Source of the DNA: Fen-178 sp049516835
GTDB lineage: Bacteria > Acidobacteriota > Terriglobia > Bryobacterales > Bryobacteraceae
Length of the DNA: 22,904 nucleotides
Assembly: GCA_049516835.1 (NCBI GenBank)
Contig: JBEKSR010000084.1
Location: 1 to 22,904 of the forward strand
Direction of reading: 5' to 3'
The notes under the pieces are model-generated. The model did not search any database. It was not told where the DNA came from and saw only the letters and a program-made list of their open reading frames with translations. Both the position numbers and the translations under genes were made by a program. This document shows, piece by piece, positions 6,520-14,931 of this stretch. How positions within the stretch are numbered: position 1 is the stretch's first letter; each line of letters begins with the position of its first letter.

Positions 6520-7824
6520 CTACGACTGATTCTGCGAAGCCGCGATGGCCTGGTCCAGGTCCCAGAGGATGTCTTCCACGTCCTCGATTCCCACCGAGAT
6601 CCGCACCAGGTCCTTGGTGACGCCGGCTTCGAGCTGCTGTTCGTCGGTCAATTGCTGGTGGGTGGTCGAGGCCGGGTGAATGATCAGGCTCTTGGCGTCG
6701 CCGAGATTGGCGAGGTGCGAAAAGAGCCGCACCGAATCGATGAGCTTGCGCCCGGCCGCCAGCCCGCCCTTGATGCCGAAGGTCAGGATGCTGCCCTGGC
6801 CCTTGGGCAGATACTTTTGCGCCAGCTTGTAATAGGGGCTGGACTTCAGGCCGGGGTACTTCACCCATGAAACAGCCGGGTTCTTCTCCAGCCATTCGGC
6901 TACTGCCAGCGCGTTGCGGCTGTGCTGGTCCATGCGGAACTTCAGCGTCTCGATGCCTTGGATGAAGAGGAACGAGTTGAAGGGGCTGATGCACGGGCCG
7001 AAATCGCGCAAACCTTCGACGCGCGCCTTGACGATGAAGGCCAGGTTGCCGAAAACCTCGCTGAACTTCATGCCGTGGTAACCGGGGCTGGGCTCGGTGA
7101 GCGCGGGGAATTTCTCGTTCCACGGGAACTTGCCGCTGTCGACGATGATGCCGCCGATGGACGTGCCATGGCCGCCCAGAAACTTGGTGGCCGAGTGGAG
7201 CACGATATCGGCGCCGTGCTCGATGGGACGGCACAGATAGGGCGACGCCATGGTATTGTCGATCACCAGCGGCACGCCGGCCTGGTGCGCGATGGCGGCC
7301 ACCTTTTCGATATCGAGCACGTTCATGCGCGGGTTGGCGATGGTCTCGCCGTAGAGCGCGCGCGTCTTCGGGGTGATGGCCTTGCGGAAGTTCTCGGGAT
7401 TGTCTGGCTCGACGAACTTGACCTCGATGCCCAGGCGGCGGAAGCTCACGTCGAACTGGGTATAGGTGCCGCCGTAGAGCGTGCTGGAGGCCACCAGCTC
7501 GTCGCCCTGCCCCATCAGGCTCGAGATAGCCAGAAACTGCGCCGCCTGGCCGCTGGACGTAGCCAGGCCGCCGATGCCGCCCTCGAGCGCCGCCACGCGC
7601 TGCTCGAAAACGTCGGTGGTCGGGTTCATGATGCGGGTGTAGATATTCCCGAACTGCTCGAGCGCGAACAGAGCGGCGGCGTGCGCGGAATCGTCGAAAA
7701 CATACGACGTGGTCTGGTAGATGGGCACGGCGCGCGCGCGGCTGGCTTTGTCGGGAGTGTGCCCGGCGTGCAGAGAGCGTGTGGAAAAGCCCATGGAGCG
7801 GGCGGGAGCGGTGTTTTCAGGCAT
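6520..7824 (-). CDS. metY: O-acetylhomoserine sulfhydrylase (PLP-dependent Cys/Met metabolism enzyme)
   Basis: A 434-residue protein. The PLP lysine is Lys214 in HSATKFLGGHGTSIGG, the typical MetY form of the Cys/Met-metabolism enzyme motif. Other conserved blocks are YTRIMNPTTDVFEQR (62-76), SSGQAAQF (90-97) and VIDNTMASPYLCRP (187-200). The length and the GHGTSIGG wording favour O-acetylhomoserine sulfhydrylase over cystathionine gamma-synthase or lyase. The enzyme makes homocysteine (or methionine) from O-acetylhomoserine and sulfide or methanethiol in the cytosol. It sits between the M16 protease (64 bp upstream) and the MFS gene, all on one strand. No SAM riboswitch is seen in the short upstream gap. 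Confidence 0.93.
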   Translation of the reverse strand: MPENTAPARSMGFSTRSLHAGHTPDKASRARAVPIYQTTSYVFDDSAHAAALFALEQFGNIYTRIMNPTTDVFEQRVAALEGGIGGLATSSGQAAQFLAISSLMGQGDELVASSTLYGGTYTQFDVSFRRLGIEVKFVEPDNPENFRKAITPKTRALYGETIANPRMNVLDIEKVAAIAHQAGVPLVIDNTMASPYLCRPIEHGADIVLHSATKFLGGHGTSIGGIIVDSGKFPWNEKFPALTEPSPGYHGMKFSEVFGNLAFIVKARVEGLRDFGPCISPFNSFLFIQGIETLKFRMDQHSRNALAVAEWLEKNPAVSWVKYPGLKSSPYYKLAQKYLPKGQGSILTFGIKGGLAAGRKLIDSVRLFSHLANLGDAKSLIIHPASTTHQQLTDEQQLEAGVTKDLVRISVGIEDVEDILWDLDQAIAASQNQS

Positions 7825-7888
7825 GATTCACCACCATAGCATTTCAGGCGCGGCGCTTCGGGCGGCGCGGCAGGATGGGGATCCGCCG

Positions 7889-10627
7889 CTATTGCTGGAA
7901 AACGCCGGCTTTCTTGAAGTCGCCGGCCTTCACGTAACTGAGCGCCGCCAGGTCGATGTGGCGGCGGAAAGCCTCCGACACCTGTTCAGGCGTGAGCGCC
8001 GCGATCTTGGCTTCCAGCGCTTCGTCGAACTTCATGGTGCGGTCGAAGAACTCGCGCCGCGAAAGCGTGATCGCCAGTTGCTGGTCCTGGGAGCGCGCCA
8101 CGGCCTGCTCCTGGAGCCACGATTTCTTGGCCGCGGCCACTTCGTCCGCGGCGAAACCGTCCTTGACGGCGCGGGCCATCTCGTCTTTGAAGCTGGCCTC
8201 CACCTTGGGAGCGTTCTGCGGGGCGCTGATGGCCAGCCCGATGAACATGGCGCCATCGTCCTTGGTAGGCGCCTGAAGCACCGACTGCACGCCGTAGCTG
8301 AGTCCTTCCTTGTGACGGATGCGGGTGACCAGGCGCGCGGAGAAGTTGCCGCCGAGCATGTAGTCCGCCAGGACCATGGCGGCGTAATCCGGATCTTCAT
8401 CCGATAGGCGGGTGCGCATCCCGGCTATGAACAGGGCATTCTGTTTGTCGGGGGTTTCAATCTTGCGGTCCACGGGCTCGATCTTCCGGTACGGTTCGAG
8501 CAGGCGCTGGAAGGGGCTGGGACTCTTCCAATCGCCGAACAGCTCCGCGGCCAGTTTCTGCACTTCCGCCTTGTCGAACTGCCCGGAGACCACCAGCTCG
8601 CCGTTGGAAGCGCCGTAGAACTGCTGGTAGAACTTGCGGACGTCGTCGAGCGTGACCTTCTTCAAGTCCTCAATCTGCTCGTCCGCGGTTGGAACGTAGC
8701 GCGCATCGCCGCGCGAGTGCGGCAAGAGATGCCGTTGGATCTCCAACTGGGCGAGGGTCATGGGCTCGCTCTTGCCCGACTCGACGCCGGCAATGCGCTG
8801 CTGGCGCACCTGTTGGAATTCGCTTTCCGGAAACGACGGTTCGCGCAGGATCTCGGCGGCCAGGCGCAGGGCGCCCGCCAGGTTGGCTTCCACCGTTTCG
8901 ATAGTCGCCGTGGCGGCGGTGGGTCCACCGGAAACGTTGAGGCGCGCCTTTAGACGGTCGGTCTCATCCTGGATCTGCTGGCGCGTCTTGTTCTTCGTGC
9001 CGCGCATCAGCAGGCCGCCGGCGAGCTGCGCCGCGGCGGACTTACCGAACAGCGACTTCTCGTCGCCGAACCGCACGGTCAGCCGGGCCACCACCGTGCC
9101 GCCGCGCATCTTCTTGGGCAGCAGCACCAGCTTCATTCCGTTGGGCAGCCTGGCGCGGGTCAGGCGGGCTTCGATGTTGGCGGGCGAAGGATCGAAGACT
9201 TCGCCCTCGGAAACGGCTTCTCCGCCCTTGTAATCCTTGAGCAGCGCCGCCAGATCGGGAGCGGCGGGAATCTCGGCGCGGTCGGGGTTCTTGGTCGGGA
9301 TGAAGACGCCCACGGTGCGGTTGGATTCCTTCAGATAGGCTTTGGCGACGCGCAGAACGTCCTGCTCGGTGACCTTCTTGAGGGCGTCGCGCCCCAGGAA
9401 CAGAAGGCGCCAATCGCCCATGGACGCATATTCGCTGAGGTTCAGCGCGACCGATTGCGTGTCCGCCATGAACAGCTCGACCTGTTTCAGGAGTCGCGTC
9501 TTCACGCGCTCCACCTCCTCTTTGGTGGGAGGCTCGGCGATCACGCCCTCGATGGTCTTGATCGCGGTTGCGCGGGCTTCGTCGAGCGACTGATCCGCGC
9601 GCAGGCGCACCGACGCCATGAGGAAGCCGGGGTCGTGCATCGGCATGGCATTCATGCCGGCGGAGACGGCCTTCTGGTTATCGACCAGCGCCTTGTACAG
9701 GCGGCCGGAAGGCGTGTCGCCGAGAACTCCGCTGAGCACCTCCACCGCGGCAGCGTCCGGGTGCGACCCGGCCGGGATGTGATACAGCACGTCGACCGAT
9801 TGGATGTCGCCGACGCGGCGCAGTGTGACGAAGCGCTCGCCATCCTGCGTCGGTTCCACGGTGTAGGACTGATCGATCACGCGTTGGGAACGGGGGATGC
9901 GGCCGAAGGCATCCGCCACCCAGGCGAGCGTCTTGCTCTCGTCGAGCTTGCCGGCGATGGTGAGGATGGCGTTGTCGGGCTGATAGTATTTCTGATAAAA
10001 GGCGGCGAGCCGCTGGATCGGCACGTTCTCGATATCGGAGCGGTTGCCGATGGGCATCTTGCCGTAGTTATGGAAGGCGTAAGCCGCCTCGAGCACGCGC
10101 TGGAACAGGATGCGGTCGGGGCTGTTCTCGCCCGCCTCGAATTCGTTCCGGACCACCGTCATTTCCGTATCCAGGAGGGGCTTCTCCATACGCGTGTTCA
10201 CCATGCGGTCGGCTTCCAGCTCGATGGCCCACTTCAGGTTCTCGTCGGTGGCGGTCAGCGTCTCGAAGTAGTTGGTGCGGTCCCAAGCCGTGGTCCCGTT
10301 CATCTGGGCGCCGTGATTGGTGAGTTCCTGCTTGATGTTGCTCCGCGTTTTGGTCTGGATGAACATCATGTGTTCGAGCAGGTGCGCCATGCCCGTCTCG
10401 CCATAACCTTCCTGACGGGAGCCGATCAGGTAAGTCATGTTGACGGTCACCTTGGGTTTCGAAGGGTCGGGGAACAAGAGCAAGTGCAAGCCGTCGGGAA
10501 GCGCGTACTCCGTGATGCCCTCCACGGAGGTCACCTTCTGGACGCCTTGCGGCAAAGTCTGCGAGAAAGCCGCGAGCGTCAGGACGAGGGCGGCGATAAC
10601 GAGTGTGAATCGCGATCTATAGTTCAT
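7889..10627 (-). CDS. Secreted M16-family zinc metalloprotease (two-domain, pitrilysin-like)
   Basis: A 912-residue protein with a signal peptide (about 1-22; core FTLVIAALVLTLAAFS). The inverted zinc motif HxxEH is HLLEH at 82-86, and the third ligand is probably Glu162 in RNEFEAGENS. The N-terminal half is catalytic. The second half (about 480-912) repeats the fold without HxxEH but has the GLSYGVQS segment that helps bind substrate, so the layout is one active and one inactive M16 unit. It probably degrades peptides in the periplasm or at the cell surface. The start ATG 10627 has GGAAAGG upstream, and an extended -10 promoter lies between it and mnmE. It leads a possible operon with metY and the MFS gene. 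Confidence 0.92.
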   Translation of the reverse strand: MNYRSRFTLVIAALVLTLAAFSQTLPQGVQKVTSVEGITEYALPDGLHLLLFPDPSKPKVTVNMTYLIGSRQEGYGETGMAHLLEHMMFIQTKTRSNIKQELTNHGAQMNGTTAWDRTNYFETLTATDENLKWAIELEADRMVNTRMEKPLLDTEMTVVRNEFEAGENSPDRILFQRVLEAAYAFHNYGKMPIGNRSDIENVPIQRLAAFYQKYYQPDNAILTIAGKLDESKTLAWVADAFGRIPRSQRVIDQSYTVEPTQDGERFVTLRRVGDIQSVDVLYHIPAGSHPDAAAVEVLSGVLGDTPSGRLYKALVDNQKAVSAGMNAMPMHDPGFLMASVRLRADQSLDEARATAIKTIEGVIAEPPTKEEVERVKTRLLKQVELFMADTQSVALNLSEYASMGDWRLLFLGRDALKKVTEQDVLRVAKAYLKESNRTVGVFIPTKNPDRAEIPAAPDLAALLKDYKGGEAVSEGEVFDPSPANIEARLTRARLPNGMKLVLLPKKMRGGTVVARLTVRFGDEKSLFGKSAAAQLAGGLLMRGTKNKTRQQIQDETDRLKARLNVSGGPTAATATIETVEANLAGALRLAAEILREPSFPESEFQQVRQQRIAGVESGKSEPMTLAQLEIQRHLLPHSRGDARYVPTADEQIEDLKKVTLDDVRKFYQQFYGASNGELVVSGQFDKAEVQKLAAELFGDWKSPSPFQRLLEPYRKIEPVDRKIETPDKQNALFIAGMRTRLSDEDPDYAAMVLADYMLGGNFSARLVTRIRHKEGLSYGVQSVLQAPTKDDGAMFIGLAISAPQNAPKVEASFKDEMARAVKDGFAADEVAAAKKSWLQEQAVARSQDQQLAITLSRREFFDRTMKFDEALEAKIAALTPEQVSEAFRRHIDLAALSYVKAGDFKKAGVFQQ

Positions 10628-10653
10628 AAACAGCCTTTCCGAGGAGTGTACGA

Positions 10654-10662
10654 ATTATACCA
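10654..10662 (-). promoter_or_regulatory. Extended -10 promoter of the M16 protease gene
   Basis: On the - strand the sequence reads TGGTATAAT (10662-10654): a perfect TATAAT preceded by TGn, the extended -10 form. The -35 region is poor, as expected for extended -10 promoters. The start codon is 27 bp downstream. The promoter lies in the 44-bp gap after mnmE, so the M16 operon can be expressed independently of the cluster before it. Confidence 0.7.
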
Positions 10663-10671
10663 GGCATGAGT

Positions 10672-12024
10672 TCATTTTCCTATGCAGAATGTGGAGAAGA
10701 TGCGGTTGAGGATGTCGTCCGCGGTGGTGGCGCCGGTGATGGCGTCGATGGGACCCAGAGCGGAGTACAGGTCCAGCAGCAGCATCTCGTGCGGAATGCC
10801 GGCTTCCACGGCGGCGGCCGCCTTTTCGAGGTACCCGGCGGATTCGCGCAGCAATTGCTCGTGGCGCAGGCTGGTGATGAAACCGGTCTCCTGCTCGAAC
10901 GCGCCCTTGGGCGCCAGCGCCTCCAGAATGGCTTCGCGAAGCTGCGCGATGCCTTCGCCGGTGAGGGCGGAAACGGGGATTAGGGAGGCAGGCGGCACCG
11001 CCTGCCCCACCAGGTCGCACTTGTTGGCGGCTACGAGATGGCGGCCCTGGCGCTCGGCGCGGGCGATCAGCGCCCGGTCCTCGTCGTCGAGCGGCTGCGA
11101 AATGTCCACCACCACCAGCGTCAGATCGGCGTCGGCCATGGCCTGAAAACTGCGCTCGATTCCCAGCGATTCCACCAGCGCCGCCCCCTCGCGGATGCCG
11201 GCGGTGTCGTACAGCTTCACGGGGATGCCGCCGATGGATGCAGTCTCGGAAACCAGGTCGCGCGTGGTGCCGGGCAGGCTGGCAACGATGGCGCGGTCCT
11301 GTTCCAGAAGGCGATTAAAAAGACTGCTTTTGCCCACGTTCGGGCGGCCCACAATGGCCAGCGTCAGGCCGGCGCGCACCAGCCCGCCGTACTGGAAGCT
11401 GGCGGCAAGCTGGCGCACGCCGTCGAGAACCGGCTCGAGGCGGCGCAGAATCTCGCCGGCGGTCGCGACGCTCACGTCGTCTTCGGCAAAATCGATGCCC
11501 GCTTCGAGCAGCGCGATCAGCTCGACAAGCTGCTCCTTGAGCGGCGCGATGCGGCGCGAGACCGAGCCGCCCGCCTGCTGCGCGGCGATCCGGGCCTGGT
11601 AGAGGGTGGTGGCTTCGATCAGGTCGCGAATGGCTTCGGCCCGTGGGAGATCGATGCGGCCGTTGAGAAAGGCGCGCAAAGTGAATTCGCCGGGCTCGGC
11701 CAGGCGCGCTCCGGCTTCGAGCGCGCGCTCCACCGCGTAGCGCAGCACGACCGGCGAGCCATGGCAGGAGATTTCAACGACGTCTTCGGCGGTGTAGGAG
11801 CGCGGGGCCTCGAAGAACGCGACCAGCACCTGGTCGACTGGGTGAGACTGGCTATCGTCGAGTTCGGCCATCCGGACCCGCCACGGGCGCCAGTCCGCCC
11901 CGCCGGAGAAGCGCAGGATGCGTTCGGCGATGGAGCGGGCCTGTGTGCCAGACAGGCGCACGATGCCCAGACCGCCTCTGCCGGGCGGCGTGGAAAGGGC
12001 GACGATGGTGTCTTGGAGGTTCAA
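10672..12024 (-). CDS. mnmE: tRNA modification GTPase MnmE
   Basis: A 450-residue protein. The N-terminal formyl-THF-binding domain begins DTIVALSTPPGRGGLGIVRLSG. The G domain has GRPNVGKS (226-233), DTAG (273-276) and NKCD, and the C-terminus is the invariant FCIGK, whose Cys is needed for activity. With MnmG it adds the carboxymethylaminomethyl group to the wobble uridine of certain tRNAs. The start is TTG 12024, directly after the khpB TGA; a stop codon lies immediately upstream in frame, so no earlier start is possible. Between NKCD and the SALTGEG motif the protein reads VGQAVPPAS, encoded by a palindromic repeat. Confidence 0.96.
   Translation of the reverse strand: MNLQDTIVALSTPPGRGGLGIVRLSGTQARSIAERILRFSGGADWRPWRVRMAELDDSQSHPVDQVLVAFFEAPRSYTAEDVVEISCHGSPVVLRYAVERALEAGARLAEPGEFTLRAFLNGRIDLPRAEAIRDLIEATTLYQARIAAQQAGGSVSRRIAPLKEQLVELIALLEAGIDFAEDDVSVATAGEILRRLEPVLDGVRQLAASFQYGGLVRAGLTLAIVGRPNVGKSSLFNRLLEQDRAIVASLPGTTRDLVSETASIGGIPVKLYDTAGIREGAALVESLGIERSFQAMADADLTLVVVDISQPLDDEDRALIARAERQGRHLVAANKCDLVGQAVPPASLIPVSALTGEGIAQLREAILEALAPKGAFEQETGFITSLRHEQLLRESAGYLEKAAAAVEAGIPHEMLLLDLYSALGPIDAITGATTADDILNRIFSTFCIGK
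10987..11006. repeat. Palindromic repeat (family 3) read in frame within mnmE
   Basis: GGCAGGCGG at 10987-10995 and CCGCCTGCC at 10998-11006 are perfect 9-bp arms with a 2-bp centre. The sequence resembles the GGGCAGG...CCTGCCC palindromes at 15481-15501 and 18011-18033. Read on the - strand it encodes the GQAVPPA part of MnmE, in a variable loop between the G4 and G5 motifs. Confidence 0.7.
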
Positions 12025-12588
12025 TCAGCGCCGGAAACCACGGGGACGAGGCGCGCGTAACGGGGCGCCCTCTGGGCCCGGCAGGCTCGCCATGCCGGCC
12101 GGGTAGACCACGACCTGCCGCGCGGGGCCCGATCCGAAGCTCTCGCTGCGCACCGCCGTCTCGTGGCGCAAGGATATGTGGATCACGCGGCGCTCGCGGC
12201 TGTTCATGGGGTTGAAGCGGAATGGCACGCCGGTGCGCTTCACCTTCTCCGCGGCGGTCATGGCGCTCAGCCGCAGCTCCTCGATCCGCAGCAGACGATA
12301 GTCGTTGGCGTCGAAGGAAATGCGCGAATGGTCCTCGGAGGGCATCCGCAGCATCTCCATGGTGATGTGCTCGAGCGCCAGCAAAAGCTCGGCGCGGTTG
12401 GAGAGCAGCAGGTCGACGTCGGCCCCGGAAAACTTCACCACCATGTCCGGAGTTTCAAAGGCATCATCCGGCGCCTCCACGTCCTGGGTCTCGTAGTTGA
12501 CCTTGAAGCCTGCATTGCGGAGGGTGGGCCGCAAAAACTGGTCGATCCGGGAACCGATCGAGGCCACGGAATATTTTCGCTCAGTCAC
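12025..12588 (-). CDS. khpB: KhpB/Jag-like RNA-binding protein (KH and R3H domains)
   Basis: A 187-residue protein from GTG 12588, three bases after the yidC stop with AGGAAA upstream. The central part (about 45-90) resembles the KH-type fold of Jag proteins. Residues 95-162 form an R3H domain: DYRLLRIEELRLSAMTAAEKV, then PMNSRERRVIHISLRHE with the Arg133-x3-His137 signature, then QVVVYP. KhpB binds RNA in the cytosol and is encoded after yidC in many phyla. The N-terminal Jag_N domain of Firmicutes is missing. The last roughly 20 residues, including GPEGAP, come from a GC-rich dispersed repeat and are probably a non-conserved tail. The TGA touches the mnmE TTG start, pointing to coupled translation. 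Confidence 0.88.
   Translation of the reverse strand: MTERKYSVASIGSRIDQFLRPTLRNAGFKVNYETQDVEAPDDAFETPDMVVKFSGADVDLLLSNRAELLLALEHITMEMLRMPSEDHSRISFDANDYRLLRIEELRLSAMTAAEKVKRTGVPFRFNPMNSRERRVIHISLRHETAVRSESFGSGPARQVVVYPAGMASLPGPEGAPLRAPRPRGFRR
12062..12086 (+). repeat. GC-rich dispersed repeat, family 1, in the khpB C-terminal tail
   Basis: This 25-bp copy differs from the intergenic copy at 4291-4315 at two positions and includes the same GGGCCCGGCAGGC end. On the coding strand it encodes part of SLPGPEGAP near the KhpB C-terminus, beyond the R3H domain. Confidence 0.8.
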
Positions 12589-12591
12589 GCG

Positions 12592-14355
12592 CTATTTCCT
12601 GCCGTTCTTCTTCTTGGGCGGCGCCACCGACTGGGCGGCCGCATCCGCCAACGCGGTGTGGTTGAAGAACCACTGCTGCCCAATGCCAACCAAATTGCTG
12701 GTCAAGTAGTATAACACCAGGCCGCTGGCAAAATTGTAGAACATAAAGCCGAAGATCAGCGGCATGAACATCATCATGCGCTGCTGGTTGGGGTCGCCGG
12801 TGGCCTGCGGCGTCATCTTCTGCATGAGGAACTGGCTGGCGATCATGATGATGGGCAGGACGTGGATGGGAAGGGTCTCGGGCTGGGAAAGGTCGGTGAC
12901 CCACAGCCAGTTGGCGCCGCGCATCTCCACCGAAACATTGAACACCTTGTAAAACGCGATGAAGAATGGGATCTGAATCAGCATGGGGAAACAGCCGCCC
13001 ATGGGGTTGACGCCGTACTTCTTGTAGAGGGCCATGACCTCCTGGTTCTGGTCGGCTTTTTTCGGATCGCGGAGGCTGATGTTCTTGTACTTGGCGTTGA
13101 TGACGTCGATCTGCGGCTTGAGCGCCTGCATCTTCTTCATCGACTTCATGTTGGAAAGGCGCAAGGGGAACAGGATGAAGTTGATGACGATGGTGACCCC
13201 CACGATGGACCAGCCGAAGTTGTGGACGAAAGCGCCGTTGAACCAGTTGACGATGAGGAACAGCGGCTTGGCGAGGAAGGAGAGCCAGCCGAAGTCCACC
13301 ACCTGTTCGAGCTTGGGATTGACGCGCTTCAGCAGGTCCACGTCCTTGGGGCCGACGAACAGGGCGAACCGGTTGGCGGCGCCGTCCGAGACGGCGGCGC
13401 CGGCGAACGGCGCGGGTTTCTCTTCGAACGTCGTGCGCACGGTGTCGCTGAAGGTCACCTCCTGCATGGCGGCGTTGCCTTCCGGCAGGTAGACCGCGGC
13501 GAAGAACGTATCGGCGAGTCCGGCGAAGGAGAAATTGCCGCTGGCCGTCAAAGGGCCGTTCTTGGCGGCGTTGGCTCTTTGCTCCACGAGCTTGTTCTGG
13601 GTCACGTCGAAGTACAGGGTGCGCTGGTTGGCCACGGCGCTGGTCACGGTGAAGTCGCCGAAGCCGCCGCGCCATTCGATCAAGTGCGGAACCGCCTGAC
13701 CGTCGGCCGCGACCTCGGTCGAGACCTGCAAAAGATAGCTGTTCTTCTGGAAGCGGAAGACCTTGCGGACGGAAGTGTGGCCGTCGGAAAAGGCGTAGGC
13801 GACGCCGAGGCCATCGGGGTCGCCCGTCTGCGTGTAGTATGTCCAGTTGACTTTGGAGGTGGGCTGCTTATCGGGGAAGTAGAGCGAGAAAGGGTATTCC
13901 AGGCCCGCCGCGACGTTGACCAACTCAAGATACTTGCCGTCATTACCCCGGTATTTCTTGAGACGCCAGCTCCGCACGCTGGCGCCCTGGTTGCTGAAGG
14001 CGACCGTGAACAGATCGGTATCGACGATCAAAGCGGGCTCGGCCTTTTGCGGGGTGCTGGGAGCGGATGGGACGGCCTTGGAGGAACCCTTCCTGGCCGG
14101 GCGCGCCGCCTTCGCCTTTTCGGCCACCGGCGCTGGGGGAATGGTCTCCGGGGCCGGCTGCGGCGGGGTGCCCACTGGGCCCGGCGCGGCCTGCTCCACT
14201 TTCTTGACGGGCGGCGGCGCCGCGGTTTTGAAGAGGTAGGGCGTGAGGAACATCACCGCGCCCATCAGCAGGAAGGCGAGCAGCAGCCGCACTTCCATCG
14301 ACATTTCTTTGGGCGGCTGGTTAGGGCCGCCGCCGCCGCTTACCGATTCGGCCAT
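12592..14355 (-). CDS. yidC: Membrane protein insertase YidC
   Basis: A 587-residue protein, the long Gram-negative type. The first membrane segment is at about 23-43 (VRLLLAFLLMGAVMFLTPYLF). A Pro/Ala-rich linker follows, then a large periplasmic domain (about 110-340). The conserved insertase core contains NFILFPLRLSNMKSMKKMQALKPQ; its arginine is at the position of the essential hydrophilic-groove Arg of YidC. YidC inserts inner-membrane proteins alone or with SecYEG. The basic C-terminal tail (PPKKKNGRK) fits ribosome contact. The linker contains GPVGTPP, encoded by a family 1 repeat. yidD lies 30 bp upstream and khpB 3 bp downstream. Confidence 0.97.
   Translation of the reverse strand: MAESVSGGGGPNQPPKEMSMEVRLLLAFLLMGAVMFLTPYLFKTAAPPPVKKVEQAAPGPVGTPPQPAPETIPPAPVAEKAKAARPARKGSSKAVPSAPSTPQKAEPALIVDTDLFTVAFSNQGASVRSWRLKKYRGNDGKYLELVNVAAGLEYPFSLYFPDKQPTSKVNWTYYTQTGDPDGLGVAYAFSDGHTSVRKVFRFQKNSYLLQVSTEVAADGQAVPHLIEWRGGFGDFTVTSAVANQRTLYFDVTQNKLVEQRANAAKNGPLTASGNFSFAGLADTFFAAVYLPEGNAAMQEVTFSDTVRTTFEEKPAPFAGAAVSDGAANRFALFVGPKDVDLLKRVNPKLEQVVDFGWLSFLAKPLFLIVNWFNGAFVHNFGWSIVGVTIVINFILFPLRLSNMKSMKKMQALKPQIDVINAKYKNISLRDPKKADQNQEVMALYKKYGVNPMGGCFPMLIQIPFFIAFYKVFNVSVEMRGANWLWVTDLSQPETLPIHVLPIIMIASQFLMQKMTPQATGDPNQQRMMMFMPLIFGFMFYNFASGLVLYYLTSNLVGIGQQWFFNHTALADAAAQSVAPPKKKNGRK
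14165..14185 (+). repeat. GC-rich dispersed repeat, family 1, in the YidC linker
   Basis: The 21-bp core GGGTGCCCACTGGGCCCGG (with flanking G and C) matches the intergenic copy at 4291-4311 with one difference. On the coding strand it gives GPVGTPP around residues 57-63 of YidC, in the linker between the first membrane segment and the periplasmic domain. Confidence 0.75.
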
Positions 14356-14385
14356 GCTGGCAGATTCCGTTACGAAAATCGCGCG

Positions 14386-14580
14386 TCACCGGACGGGATC
14401 GAAGCCGCCGGCATGAAACGGATGGCATCGCGCCACGCGGCGCAACCCCATCCACACACCCCTTGCCGCGCCATATCGCTCGACGGCTTCACGCATGTAA
14501 TCCGAACAGCTCGGATGGAAGCGGCACGCCGAGGGCAGCAGGGGGGAGACACCAAACTTGTATACGCGAAGCGCCCGCAC
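14386..14580 (-). CDS. yidD: Membrane protein insertion efficiency factor YidD
   Basis: A 64-residue protein from GTG 14580. The family core is unmistakable: YKFGVSPLLPSACRFHPSCSDYMREA, then RCHPFHAGGFDPV at the end. YidD is a small membrane-associated protein that assists YidC-dependent insertion. The GTG overlaps the rnpA TAG as TAGTG, giving tight coupling. The frame stays open upstream, but the extra residues are a shadow of rnpA. A CTG codon 15 bp upstream would give a slightly longer N-terminus (LQWILVRALR), which also fits the family, so the exact start is uncertain. It lies between rnpA and yidC, its usual place. Confidence 0.9.
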   Translation of the reverse strand: MRALRVYKFGVSPLLPSACRFHPSCSDYMREAVERYGAARGVWMGLRRVARCHPFHAGGFDPVR

Positions 14581-14931
14581 TAAGATCCATTGCAGCGGAG
14601 AAAGAGCCGCTCGACTTCGCGCTCGAGCTCCGGCAGGGGAGCATCGAAGGCCTTGCGCCGCGGATTGATGACGATGGACCACTGCGGGTTTAACCGGTCC
14701 AGGTGAAAGCGGACGGCCTCGCGGAGGCGCCGCTTGATACGATTGCGCACCACGGCATTGCCGAGCGCACGGGGCGTAGTAAAGCCGATTCGAGGCCCAT
14801 CGGGCTGCGGTTCACGGACGCAAAAAGCCGCGAAGAGAGGGTTGGAGTAGCGCGTTCCCTGGTCATAGACTCTTCGGAAATCTTTCGCTCGCAGCAGACG
14901 GGCACGTTTCGGAAAACCAGTGATGGAGCAC
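14580..14931 (-). CDS. rnpA: Ribonuclease P protein component, anomalous start or frameshift near the 5' end
   Basis: The frame reads FPKRARLLRAKDFRRVYDQG, then RYSNPLFAAF, then RIGFTTPRALGNAVVRNRIKRRLREAVRFHL, ending in CNGS and TAG at 14582-14580. The RNR.KRRLRE signature and length identify RnpA, the protein subunit of RNase P that helps mature tRNA 5' ends. In this frame there is no ATG, GTG or TTG between the rpmH stop and the conserved region. An AUC (14924-14922) is the only near-start codon before FPKR. Alternatively, GTG 14931, overlapping the rpmH stop as TAGTG, becomes the start (MLHHWFPKRAR) if the TTTT run at 14913-14916 is one base shorter. An assembly indel is the simplest explanation. 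Confidence 0.85.

Noticed and set aside
6470..7234. N-terminal extension of the MFS transporter to ATG 7234
   Set aside because: The extension is out-of-frame metY sequence; GTG 6469 has a strong Shine-Dalgarno sequence and starts right before the first membrane helix.
7825..7888. SAM riboswitch upstream of metY
   Set aside because: The gap is only 64 bp and shows none of the conserved SAM aptamer elements.
12862..14583. A 573-codon open frame on the + strand opposite yidC
   Set aside because: Antisense shadow of yidC and yidD, rich in Gly/Arg/Val/His of the kind expected from GC-rich reverse frames; no domain recognised.
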